DNA of 64,000 bases from an uncultured Chlorobiaceae bacterium (lineage in GTDB: Bacteria > Bacteroidota > Chlorobiia > Chlorobiales > Chlorobiaceae), in the NCBI GenBank assembly GCA_903836465.1, contig CAILRB010000058.1:1-64000 (forward strand), written 5' to 3'. Below the pieces are notes generated by a model. That model had not been told where the DNA came from. It was given only the letters and a program-made list of their open reading frames with translations, and ran no database searches. Positions 9,014 through 18,325 of the stretch are shown here, piece after piece. The position numbers and the translations under genes are program-made. Each line of letters starts with the position of its first letter. The first letter of the stretch is position 1.

Positions 9014-9260
9014 GCCTGGCAGCGTTTTACCTTGAAAGATGGTTATAATTACGACTCGTGTTCCTGCTAAAATCAGGAATAAATAACCAGTAAAATAGGG
9101 TATATGAGCCATTTTCTCTTCCCCCGTTATCATTACAGAAAAGAAGTTTTGGGGTAAGGATTTTGATGATCCTCACTGGAGGTTATATATTGAAGCCGAA
9201 GAAGCCCGGGGAGCACATGAATATGCCGGGACCAGGGGATCTAACCAGAAGTTTCACGAG

Positions 9261-9857
9261 TTGTCACACGATATGGCTCTTACTTCCATACATCGAGAAC
9301 AGCAGCAGGAGAGCGATCAGGAGCTGGTTGCCAGGGCGATTGCAAATAAAGAGGCATTTGCCGCAATTGTTCGCCGTTATGAGGCGCCTCTTTTGAGATA
9401 TATCGTTCGTTTGGGATGTAAGGATTTATCAGCAGCGGAGGATCTTCTCCAGGAAATATTTATCAAAACGTTTGTTCATCTCAATGATTACGATACCTCG
9501 CTCCAGTTTTCATCCTGGATTTACCGAATTGCGCATAATGAACTCGTCAGTTATTTCCGAAAGGAAAAGAGTCGACCAAGCGTATTAGTACAGGGGGATA
9601 GTAATTTTCTTTTTGAAAATATGACTGATGATGCCGGCTTGACCGAGCTGGAAGGCCAGCGGCATACAGCAGAGGAAATTCAGGCGGTTGTGGATCGGCT
9701 TGAGACAAAGTACCGTGAGGTCATTGTCCTGAAATTTTTTGAAGAAAAAAGCTATGAAGAGATATCAGATATTTTACAGATCCCTCAGGGAACAGTAGCA
9801 ACCCTGATTAATCGGGCAAAGAAAAAAGTAAAGTTTTATTTAGAAAAGAGTAAGTAG
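9261..9857 (+). CDS. ECF-type RNA polymerase sigma factor (sigma-70 family)
   Basis: AEDLLQEIFIKTF...SSWIYRIAHNELVSYFRK and C-terminal HTH YEEISDILQIPQGTVATLINRAKKKVK. Confidence 0.88.
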   Translation: MSHDMALTSIHREQQQESDQELVARAIANKEAFAAIVRRYEAPLLRYIVRLGCKDLSAAEDLLQEIFIKTFVHLNDYDTSLQFSSWIYRIAHNELVSYFRKEKSRPSVLVQGDSNFLFENMTDDAGLTELEGQRHTAEEIQAVVDRLETKYREVIVLKFFEEKSYEEISDILQIPQGTVATLINRAKKKVKFYLEKSK

Positions 9858-9866
9858 TGATGCCTC

Positions 9867-10658
9867 ATGCAGAAGGACAGATCAAAATTTATACTTGATG
9901 AAATTGAGAAAAGACATGTAGAGCTGATTCCGCGTTGGCGCTTTCTTGTCAAACGACTGAGTTTTTGGCTGCTTGCCGCAATTTCGGTTGTAACGGGCGG
10001 CCTGGCGATGGCAACGGCTATTTATGTTTTTATTGATAACGATTTCATTGAGGATCACTCTTATATCGATCGTTTGTTTATTGAGCGGCCCTTTGTTGAG
10101 GATGTCATATCAAGTATACCCTATGTTTGGCTGGCTGCTCTTGCGCTGTTTACCCTGGTTGCATTTTTCGGATTTCGGCATACCAAAAAAGGGTATCGTT
10201 ATTCTGCACCAAAGGTTATTGCAGCATCTCTCTTTGCAAGCCTTTTGCTCAGCCTTTGCCTGAACACTGTTGATATTGGCGGGTATATCCACCGCTATCT
10301 TATAGAAAATGTTCATGTTTACCATAATCTGATCAATGCCAATGAGCAGCGTTGGACTAATTCACAAAAAGGTTTGCTTGGCGGCAAGGTTGTTACAAAC
10401 GATAACGTCCAGCATCTGATTGTTTTAAGAGACTTTAGCAAAGGTATCTGGCGTGTTGACATCAGTAAAGCCGAGGTGCGGCCAAAAACCCAGATTGCGC
10501 CGGGCAGGTATCTGAAAATCACCGGCATAAAAACAGGTCGGCGAACGTTTCAGGCGCTGTCAATACAGAGCTGGGAAAAGAAGTATCATAAACGCACGCC
10601 AGTGCAGCCGACAAAGATTTTGCCGCCAAAGAGCACTCAAGGATCGGATATACAATGA
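9867..10658 (+). CDS. membrane protein, candidate anti-sigma factor
   Basis: 3-4 TM segments; 9 bp downstream of the sigma-factor gene. Confidence 0.5.
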   Translation: MQKDRSKFILDEIEKRHVELIPRWRFLVKRLSFWLLAAISVVTGGLAMATAIYVFIDNDFIEDHSYIDRLFIERPFVEDVISSIPYVWLAALALFTLVAFFGFRHTKKGYRYSAPKVIAASLFASLLLSLCLNTVDIGGYIHRYLIENVHVYHNLINANEQRWTNSQKGLLGGKVVTNDNVQHLIVLRDFSKGIWRVDISKAEVRPKTQIAPGRYLKITGIKTGRRTFQALSIQSWEKKYHKRTPVQPTKILPPKSTQGSDIQ

Positions 10659-10671
10659 GTTCAATCGGGTG

Positions 10672-12000
10672 TCAACTATTGTCTTTATCCGGGAACGCCG
10701 AGATCCAGCTCGGCACATTCCGAAAATCAGGAGAGTAACGCTCTATTCTTTCTGCGATAAGAGGCGTTGCGCCAGTTCTCTCTTGAACGAATCTTCCCGC
10801 AGCCTTTCCGCTTTTTTCTCTTTGCGAGGTATCAGTTGTCAGGGTTTTCAGGGCAGCAGCAAGTTCCCTCACATCATGAATGATGACAGCACCTCCTGCG
10901 GCAACAAGTTCTTCCGCTTCGGGGGAGTTGTGACAGTTTGGGCCGAACAGTACCGGAATAGTATAAACAGCGGGTTCAAGCGTGTTATGCACATTAACAC
11001 CGAAACCTCCTCCCACATAAGCTATCGATGCCAGTGAATAGAGTTCAGCAAGATAGCCGGTCTGGTCAATGACCAGGATCTCCCGTTCAGGATCGAATGT
11101 TTCACTCAAACTTGATACCGGTGTATACCCCAGAGAGCGGTTTTGAAGTTCCTGGTAGAGTCTGGACATATTATCCGGGTTGACCTCATGCGGCACCAGT
11201 ATCAGAGATGGTCGATTCTCAAGCTCCTGCCAGACAGGAATAAGCACGGTTTCATCCTGTTCCCACACACTTCCTGCAACCAGTACCGTGCGATTTTCAA
11301 AGAGAGGTTTGAGGTAATCAACCTTCGCACAGTTTCTGCTGCGCAGAAAGACCTGGTCAAACCTCGGGTCGCCTGCGGTTTCTGCCTGTTGGCAGTTGAA
11401 TTTCTCCCTGAAAGCAATAGTATCCTTTTCTGAAACCGTATAGATATGATCGAACAGGTTAAATATGCTTTTGTAAAAGCCTTTCAGAACGGGTTTGAAG
11501 TACTGGGCGTTCTCCTGGAGTACCGCTGCAGCAAGAAGAAGCGTTGCTCCGCTTTTTTTTGCTTCGAGAAGATGGTTTGGCCAGAAGTCGTAGCGCATGA
11601 GCAGCAAAAGATTTGGCTTGATCAGTGCAACCAGCTTTTTTGCATTGGCGCGAGTGTCTGCAGGCAGGTAGAAGACCGCAGAGGCGTCCTGGAAATTTTT
11701 TCGGGCGTTATAGCCGGAATCGGAAAGGAATGAAACAAAAAGAGTGAGCTCCGGGTGCTTTGCTTTCAGTGCAGCAATGATCGGGCGGGCCTGTTCGAAT
11801 TCTCCGACTGAGGCCGCATGGACCCATAATGTGAAGGTGGCGGAGGGGAGGTTGTCGATTTTTAGTTTCAGCTCTTCGAACCCCCCTTGTCGCACGCTGA
11901 AAAAAGTCTTGAGCTTGAGGTGCAGAGGGCTGAAGAGCCTTGCAATTCCCAGTAAAATGGGAAAAAGTATGGTATAGAAAAAAAAAGCAGGGCTGTTCAT
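10672..12000 (-). CDS. waaA: 3-deoxy-D-manno-octulosonic acid transferase (KdtA)
   Basis: FTLWVHAASVGEFEQARPII...VAGSVWEQDE...FGPNCHNSPEAEELVAAGGA. Confidence 0.9.
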   Translation of the reverse strand: MNSPAFFFYTILFPILLGIARLFSPLHLKLKTFFSVRQGGFEELKLKIDNLPSATFTLWVHAASVGEFEQARPIIAALKAKHPELTLFVSFLSDSGYNARKNFQDASAVFYLPADTRANAKKLVALIKPNLLLLMRYDFWPNHLLEAKKSGATLLLAAAVLQENAQYFKPVLKGFYKSIFNLFDHIYTVSEKDTIAFREKFNCQQAETAGDPRFDQVFLRSRNCAKVDYLKPLFENRTVLVAGSVWEQDETVLIPVWQELENRPSLILVPHEVNPDNMSRLYQELQNRSLGYTPVSSLSETFDPEREILVIDQTGYLAELYSLASIAYVGGGFGVNVHNTLEPAVYTIPVLFGPNCHNSPEAEELVAAGGAVIIHDVRELAAALKTLTTDTSQREKSGKAAGRFVQERTGATPLIAERIERYSPDFRNVPSWISAFPDKDNS

Positions 12001-12308
12001 AACGACATTGTTCCTTACTCAAAAATCTTAAGATGACTTTGAAGGTAACAAAAAAGCTGAATGATTAGTGGATGAGTCATGCCGTTCAACTGTTTTACGG
12101 CTTATAAAATAAATTCGTCTTTTACAATAAAAAATGGTATCATCCTGAAGTTTATAATGCGTGGTGAATATGCTAAGAAAGGACGCTGAAAAATTTCCGG
12201 CGTTTGTGACGATTCGATGGCGCTTGGCTTTGTTTTGGGCTGCCCCGATGTTTTCGGTTGATGAGAACTCTTCTTCATTTTTTTCTTTCCTGCATTGCTG
12301 CCACTCCC

Positions 12309-12329
12309 GCCTCACACGAGGCTTTTTTT
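12309..12329 (+). terminator. intrinsic-terminator-like hairpin + T7 in leader of DEAD-box helicase
   Basis: GCCTC-ACAC-GAGGC-TTTTTTT, 27 nt before ATG 12357. Confidence 0.55.
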
Positions 12330-12356
12330 ATCAATGATCCGGAAAGGAAGACAACA

Positions 12357-14156
12357 ATGAAAGAACAGCAATTATTGCCGATGGATTTTAACGCCCTTCA
12401 GCTTGCCGAGCCCTTAATGAGAGCGCTTCAAGAGGTTGGGTACGAAAACCCGACACCGATTCAGGCCCAGACCATCCCCCTTATTCTCGAAGGACGTGAC
12501 GTTCTCGGGCAGGCCCAGACAGGCACAGGAAAAACCGCAGCCTTTGCCCTGCCGATTCTCTCCAATATTAATCTTGACCAGGCTGAACCACAGGCGCTTG
12601 TACTTGCTCCGACAAGGGAGCTTGCCATTCAGGTTGCCGAGGCATTTCAGCGTTATGCCGAATACCTCAAGGGATTTCATGTTGTGCCTATTTATGGTGG
12701 CCAGGATTACGGGATTCAGCTTCGTATGTTGAGACGTGGTGTGCATGTTGTTGTTGGTACGCCAGGTCGTGTTATGGATCACATGCGGCGCGGATCGCTC
12801 AATCTTTCCTCGCTGAAGTGCCTGGTGCTTGATGAGGCTGACGAAATGCTTCGCATGGGATTTATTGACGACGTCGAATGGATTCTTGAGCAGACACCAA
12901 AAGGCCGGCAGATAGCACTGTTCTCGGCTACCATGCCTTCGGTGATCCGACGTATTGCGCAAAAGTACCTGAATAATCCTGCTGAGGTTACCATACAGAC
13001 CAAAACCACGACGGTTGATACCACCCGGCAGCGGTACTGGATTGTTGGCGGAAGCCACAAGATCGACATTCTGACCAGAATTCTCGAAGTTGAGCCGTTT
13101 GATGGAATGCTTATCTTTGTGCGTACCAAAACCATGACCATTGAACTCGCAGAAAAGCTTCAGGCGAGAGGATATGGTGCAGCCGCTCTCAACGGCGATA
13201 TGCCCCAGAGTCAGCGTGAACGTACTGTCGAGCAACTGAAGAGTGGCGTGTTGAGTATTGTTATTGCGACCGATGTTGCGGCACGGGGCCTTGATGTTGA
13301 TCGTATCAGCCATGTTATTAACTATGACATTCCTTCTGATACCGAATCCTATGTGCATCGTATTGGACGCACCGGACGTGCCGGACGTGCCGGGGATGCC
13401 ATTCTGTTTGTCTCTCCGAGAGAAAAAAACATGCTTTACTCTATTGAGCGGGCCACGCACAGCCGTATTGAGCTGATGGAGCTGCCAACCACGGAAGTCA
13501 TCAACAACAAGAGGATTGCAAAGTTCAATCAGCGCATTACTGACAGGATTGCCGCAGAAGATCTTGGATTTTTTACCAAGCTTATTGAGCAGTACTGTCA
13601 TGAGCATGATGTTTCGGAACTTGAAGCTGCCGCAGCACTCGCCTCAATGGTTCAGGGTGAAACGCCGCTTCTTTTATCCAACAAGCCGGAGAAAACAAAG
13701 TTTCATGAAGAGAGAGAAGGGTCTGGCAGAGAGCGCGGCTCCGACAGGGACAGGGATCGTGGACCGGTAAAAAGGAGAAGCAAGGGCGAGGCCTATGGCG
13801 AAGAAGGCAAAGAACGCTATCGACTTGAGGTTGGCAGCGAGCATGGTGTCAAGGCTGGCAATATTCTCGGAGCAATCCTGAACGAGGTTGGTTTTGATCC
13901 TGAATCGGTCGGTCACATTTCAATCAACGAGAGTTACAGCACGGTCGAACTGCCCCAGGGAATGCCTGATAATATATTTCATGAGCTGAGAAAGGTGAGG
14001 GTCTGTGGTCGTCAGTTGAGGCTTAGCAAAATGGAAGAGCAGGAGCGTGAATCACCGTACGCGCCAAAAAAGAGTTTTAAAAAACCATATAAACCTACAG
14101 CGGCAGGAAAAGAGGGCTCATTCTTTACAGGCAATAAAAAGAAACGTAAAGGGTAG
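12357..14156 (+). CDS. deaD: DEAD/DEAH-box ATP-dependent RNA helicase (DeaD/CsdA-like)
   Basis: AQTGTGKTAAF, DEADEML, SAT, HRIGRTGRAGR motifs plus C-terminal RNA-binding-like domain. Confidence 0.92.
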   Translation: MKEQQLLPMDFNALQLAEPLMRALQEVGYENPTPIQAQTIPLILEGRDVLGQAQTGTGKTAAFALPILSNINLDQAEPQALVLAPTRELAIQVAEAFQRYAEYLKGFHVVPIYGGQDYGIQLRMLRRGVHVVVGTPGRVMDHMRRGSLNLSSLKCLVLDEADEMLRMGFIDDVEWILEQTPKGRQIALFSATMPSVIRRIAQKYLNNPAEVTIQTKTTTVDTTRQRYWIVGGSHKIDILTRILEVEPFDGMLIFVRTKTMTIELAEKLQARGYGAAALNGDMPQSQRERTVEQLKSGVLSIVIATDVAARGLDVDRISHVINYDIPSDTESYVHRIGRTGRAGRAGDAILFVSPREKNMLYSIERATHSRIELMELPTTEVINNKRIAKFNQRITDRIAAEDLGFFTKLIEQYCHEHDVSELEAAAALASMVQGETPLLLSNKPEKTKFHEEREGSGRERGSDRDRDRGPVKRRSKGEAYGEEGKERYRLEVGSEHGVKAGNILGAILNEVGFDPESVGHISINESYSTVELPQGMPDNIFHELRKVRVCGRQLRLSKMEEQERESPYAPKKSFKKPYKPTAAGKEGSFFTGNKKKRKG

Positions 14157-14175
14157 GCTCTCCAACAAATATATT

Positions 14176-14658
14176 ATGTTAAACACTTCATTCAGGGAGC
14201 TTGTCCCTATTCTTCAAACAGCCATTGGCCCGATGATTCTCATCTCGGGCCTTGGTTTGTTGTTTCTTACCATGACCAACAGGCTTGGTCGTGTTATTGA
14301 CCGTTCGCGATCACTTCTTGATAATCTCGAATCTTATCCAGAATCCTATATCATCAAAATCAACCAGGAGGTAGCCATTCTCTGGAAACGGGCACGCTAC
14401 ATCCGTACCTCGATTCTCCTTGCCTGCATGACCTGTATTGGTGCGAGCTGGCTGATTATCATGCTCTTTCTCAGCGCGCTGGTCAATCTTGATTTGCCGA
14501 TGCTGTTGTCGGGGATTTTTATTTTCAGTATGCTTTGCCTGAGTTGTTCGTTGCTCTTTTTCTTCATTGATGTCAATATGACCCTTTCGGCTTTTAAAAT
14601 TGAAATGGAGAGTCACGACAAGAAAAGACTCATTATTGAAACAAAGGGATATTATTAG
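14176..14658 (+). CDS. DUF2721-like membrane protein
   Basis: LVPILQTAIGPMILISGLGLLFLTMTNRLGRVIDR. Confidence 0.7.
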   Translation: MLNTSFRELVPILQTAIGPMILISGLGLLFLTMTNRLGRVIDRSRSLLDNLESYPESYIIKINQEVAILWKRARYIRTSILLACMTCIGASWLIIMLFLSALVNLDLPMLLSGIFIFSMLCLSCSLLFFFIDVNMTLSAFKIEMESHDKKRLIIETKGYY

Positions 14659-14668
14659 TAAAGCCTTC

Positions 14669-15583
14669 TCATCCTCTCGGGTGAAAGGTTTTATGGACCT
14701 CCTTGATAAATGATCGATCGATATGCGTGTAGATCTGGGTAGTGCTAATCGAGCTGTGGCCGAGCATCTCCTGGACTGCGCGGAGGTCAGCCCCTCCTTC
14801 GAGAAGATGGGTGGCGAAGGTATGGCGAAAGGTGTGTGGACTGATACTTTTTTCTATACCAGCCATGACGGCATATTTTCGTACCATGGCAAAGAGCGCC
14901 ATGCGTGTCAGTTTTATTCCCCGTGCATTGAGAAAGAGGTAGTCATCGGAGTTCTGCTGTGCCAGTGACATTCGAAGTTCAGCCTGGTACCGTTTTACCC
15001 ATGCAATGGCGGAGTTGCCAACGGGCACAAGCCTCTCTTTTGAGCCCTTGCCGAAAATCCTTATAAAACCAGCTTCGAAATAGAGATTCTGCTGCTGAAT
15101 GTTGACAAGCTCACTTGCTCTGACCCCTGTCGCATACAGGAGTTCAAGCATCGCCTTGTCTCGCAGCATATATTTGTTCGGAGGCATGAGTGCTTGTGGT
15201 GCATCAAGCAGTCGCATGGTTTCATCAATTGTCAGGACGTTCGGGAGGTATCGGGCCTGTTTTGGCTGATGGAGGTTCTCCGCCGGGTTCGCGTTGAGCG
15301 TTCGTTCGTTCACCAGAAATTTATGGAATGAGCGGATCGCGGAAATGTTTCGGGCCATTGAGCTTGCTTCGAGGCCGATGGTGTAGAGTTCGGTAATGAA
15401 CTCTTCAATATGAGAGGTCGTTATGGCCTCAAGCGGCCTTGAGTTCTGCTGCATGAAGAGCAGGTAGCGCTTGAGATCGTTGTTGTACGACTCTCTGGTG
15501 TTTCCGGAAAAGTTGCGCTCGACCAGCATATAGCTCAGGAAGCTCTCAAGGGCGTGCAGGTAGTGGTTGTCCAGAGTGTTCAT
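14669..15583 (-). CDS. xerD: tyrosine recombinase XerC/XerD
   Basis: LLYATGVRASELV...HTFRHTFATHLLEGGADLRAVQEMLGHSSISTTQIYTH. Confidence 0.9.
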   Translation of the reverse strand: MNTLDNHYLHALESFLSYMLVERNFSGNTRESYNNDLKRYLLFMQQNSRPLEAITTSHIEEFITELYTIGLEASSMARNISAIRSFHKFLVNERTLNANPAENLHQPKQARYLPNVLTIDETMRLLDAPQALMPPNKYMLRDKAMLELLYATGVRASELVNIQQQNLYFEAGFIRIFGKGSKERLVPVGNSAIAWVKRYQAELRMSLAQQNSDDYLFLNARGIKLTRMALFAMVRKYAVMAGIEKSISPHTFRHTFATHLLEGGADLRAVQEMLGHSSISTTQIYTHIDRSFIKEVHKTFHPRG

Positions 15584-16866
15584 GCCATTTTATACAGCCG
15601 TTGGCAGAACCCGCCGTCAAAGCCCGTGCGTTCACCCGGCAGTGTGAGTATGGCACCTTCGGCACCGGCGATAAACTCAGGGTGTCTTTGAAGAAATCTT
15701 TCAATCTGTACATTATTTTCTTCAGGTTCAAGCGAGCAGGTGGCATAAACAAGAACGCCCTCTTTATCAAGGATCTCTGCCGCTTGATCGAGGAGCTCCG
15801 CCTGCAGTGTCTGGAGCTCCAGAAGCATCCCGGGGCTTAGTTTCCAGCGCAGTTCTGCGCGTCTGCCAAGAACCCCGGTGCCCGAACAGGGAGCGTCAAG
15901 CAGAAGAGCTTTTGGTCGAATGTCAGGCACAAAGCTGCGGGCATCGGCAGCTACGGTTTTGATGATGGTAATACCGAGAGATGCAGCATGAGCCTCCATT
16001 CGCAGCAGTTTTTTTTCATAGAGGTCAACGGAGATAATTTGGCCGCTGTTCTGCATCAGTTCCGCCATGAAGGTGGCCTTTCCTCCAGGCGCTGAGCACA
16101 AATCAACCACAACGCTTCCAGGAGCCGGATTCAGAAGCAGGCAGGCAAGTCCCTGAGTCGGGTTCTGGACGGTGAGACGTCCATCGGTCACGGCTGGTTC
16201 AAAGCGCTTGAAATCTTTTGAAAGAAAGAAGTTTTCCATGCCGCACTCTTCGTGCTCGTCGGCAAATGCCGGGTCGGAAAAGAGCTGCTCCGGAGAAGTT
16301 TTCAGCCGGTTGATTCTGAATCCAAAAGAGGGAAACTGGTTGTTATAGATGAGGATGGACTGGGTTTTTTCTTTTCCGAAAGCCTCAATCCAGCGCTTAA
16401 CCAGCCATTGTGGGTGCGAGTAGTGTATGGCGAGCCGGTCTTCAATTTTTTTATCCTTCAACCAAACGTCAAGGGTGACGCTCTCGGGAGTGATTTTTCT
16501 CAACACACCGTTGACTAATTTTGACAGACGTTCTCCCTTGTATTTTCTGGCGAGTTTTACGCATTCGTTGACGGCAGCCCAGTCGGGAACCTTGTTGAAG
16601 AAGAGAATCTGATAGACTCCGAGTCGAAGAATATTTTTCAGAACGGGGGCCGCTTTTTCAAAATTGTGGTGATAAAAATGGCTGATAATAAAGTCAATCT
16701 GAAGGCGGTAGCGCAGCACTCCGTTGACCAGTCCTGTAGAGAGCGCTCGGTCAATGCGGTTCAGTGTGGAGTGTTGCAAGAGCTTGTGCAGAATCTGGTC
16801 AGATCGCTCTTTTCCGGTTTCAAGTGATTGCAGGACATTCAAAGCCAGTTCTCGTGCTGTGGTCAT
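15580..16866 (-). CDS. rsmB: 16S rRNA m5C967 methyltransferase RsmB
   Basis: NusB-like N-terminus; LCSAPGGKATFMAEL, LLDAPCSGTGVLGRR, YATCSLEPEENN. Confidence 0.9.
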   Translation of the reverse strand: MTTARELALNVLQSLETGKERSDQILHKLLQHSTLNRIDRALSTGLVNGVLRYRLQIDFIISHFYHHNFEKAAPVLKNILRLGVYQILFFNKVPDWAAVNECVKLARKYKGERLSKLVNGVLRKITPESVTLDVWLKDKKIEDRLAIHYSHPQWLVKRWIEAFGKEKTQSILIYNNQFPSFGFRINRLKTSPEQLFSDPAFADEHEECGMENFFLSKDFKRFEPAVTDGRLTVQNPTQGLACLLLNPAPGSVVVDLCSAPGGKATFMAELMQNSGQIISVDLYEKKLLRMEAHAASLGITIIKTVAADARSFVPDIRPKALLLDAPCSGTGVLGRRAELRWKLSPGMLLELQTLQAELLDQAAEILDKEGVLVYATCSLEPEENNVQIERFLQRHPEFIAGAEGAILTLPGERTGFDGGFCQRLYKMA

Positions 16867-16975
16867 GGGATAAAATTAAAAAACATTTAAGTGCATTCGC
16901 TTCTTCAGGCTGTTTGTAAAATACTATTCCCTGTTGTAGATTAATCAGACTAAATGTTCTTTTCAAGATTTCAAG

Positions 16976-17085
16976 CTATCATCCAGAAAGGTGGAGGGAC
17001 TGGCCCTGAGAAGCCTTGGCAACCGTCATGAGTTGATGATCGGTGCCAATTCCATCCCGGAATATTGACCGGGAATGATGATGGT
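16976..17085 (+). ncRNA. SAM-I (S-box) riboswitch
   Basis: GGTGGAGGGACTGGCCCTGAGAAGCCTTGGCAACC...GGTGCCAATTCC...GGGAATGATGA; P1 ATCATC/GATGAT; upstream of metX. Confidence 0.95.
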
Positions 17086-17132
17086 ATGTATGCCTTTCTG
17101 CAGCTTCATACCTCTCTTCAGACATTTTCCTG

Positions 17133-17158
17133 TAACCCGTTCTATCAGGGTTATTTTT
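17133..17158 (+). terminator. riboswitch expression-platform terminator
   Basis: TAACCC-N9-GGGTTA-TTTTT. Confidence 0.7.
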
Positions 17159-17218
17159 GCACTCCGGGAGCGATAGCGCGACCCAAGGAGGATTTGAACA
17201 AGCTTTTGTTAAACTGTT

Positions 17219-18286
17219 ATGAAGCGCATGAGAGCATATACGGAGATCATTTCTGAAAAAACGCACTATTTCGATTCGAAAGAACCCTTTACGACTGAGC
17301 TTGGCGGCCTGCTTCCCTCGGTACGGGTAGCCTACAGGACATGGGGGACGTTGAATTCCAGGAAAGATAATGTGGTACTCATCTGTCAGGCTCTCACCGG
17401 TTCTGCGGATGCTGATGCCTGGTGGGATGGGATGTTTTCCAGAGGAGGCGCATTTGATGAGAGCACCGATTTTATTATCTGCACGAATGTGCTTGGGAGC
17501 TGTTATGGCACCACTGGTCCGATTTCAGTGAATCCACTTACTGGCAGCCATTATGGGCCAGCTTTCCCCTTGATCACCATCAGGGATATGGTGCACGTGC
17601 AGCGTCTTCTGCTTGCCGGTCTGGGTATTGAACGGGTAAAACTTGTGGTAGGAGCCTCTCTTGGCGGGATGCAGGTGCTTGAGTGGGGATTTCTCTATCC
17701 TGACGTTGTTCAGGCGCTGATGCCGATGGGTGCTTCAGGGCGTCACTCTTCATGGTGTATCGGGCAGAGCGAGGCGCAGCGGCAGGCGATCTATGCGGAT
17801 CGTGACTGGAACGATGGCTGGTACCAGGAGGGTCATCCTCCCGGAAAAGGTCTTGCGGCAGCACGGATGATGGCCATGTGCACGTACCGCAGCTTTGAAA
17901 ACTTTCAGTCACGCTTTGGTCGCGAAGTTCAGGAAGGAAGTACCTTCAAGGTCGAAAGCTATTTGCGCCATCAGGGGCGGAAACTGGTTGAGCGGTTTGA
18001 TGCCAACACCTATATCACGCTCACCAAAGCAATGGACTTGCATGACCTCTCAAGAGGCAGGGGAGAGTACGAAGAGGTATTGCGCTCCATGCTGCTTCCG
18101 GTGGAGATTCTCTCTATCAACTCCGATATTCTCTATCCGAAAGAGGAGCAGGAAGAGCTTGCCCGACTCATGCCGAATTCAAGCATTCTCTACCTGGATG
18201 AGCCTTATGGGCATGACGCTTTCCTTATAGATGTTGCAACGGTCAGCGGCATGGTGCGGAATTTTCTTGATCGTCTTGAACCATGA
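17219..18286 (+). CDS. metX: homoserine O-acetyltransferase
   Basis: GSCYGTTGPIS, GASLGGMQVLEW alpha/beta-hydrolase motif, YGHDAFL. Confidence 0.93.
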   Translation: MKRMRAYTEIISEKTHYFDSKEPFTTELGGLLPSVRVAYRTWGTLNSRKDNVVLICQALTGSADADAWWDGMFSRGGAFDESTDFIICTNVLGSCYGTTGPISVNPLTGSHYGPAFPLITIRDMVHVQRLLLAGLGIERVKLVVGASLGGMQVLEWGFLYPDVVQALMPMGASGRHSSWCIGQSEAQRQAIYADRDWNDGWYQEGHPPGKGLAAARMMAMCTYRSFENFQSRFGREVQEGSTFKVESYLRHQGRKLVERFDANTYITLTKAMDLHDLSRGRGEYEEVLRSMLLPVEILSINSDILYPKEEQEELARLMPNSSILYLDEPYGHDAFLIDVATVSGMVRNFLDRLEP

Positions 18287-18325
18287 TTTTGGCCTGGGAC
18301 CTCTGCGTTCCCAGGTTCCCAGGTT

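Noticed and set aside
9107-9260. Open, coding-like extension upstream of the sigma factor (…EKKFWGKDFDDPHWRLYIEAEEARGAHEYAGTRGSNQKFHELSHDM)
   Set aside because: No ATG/GTG/TTG in frame before TTG 9261; would need a rare ATT-type start. Left as possible 5' remnant, not called.
12414-13607. 397-aa minus-strand ORF opposite the DEAD-box helicase
   Set aside because: Antisense to a strongly supported conserved gene; composition (His/Asn/Arg-rich) typical of shadow ORF.
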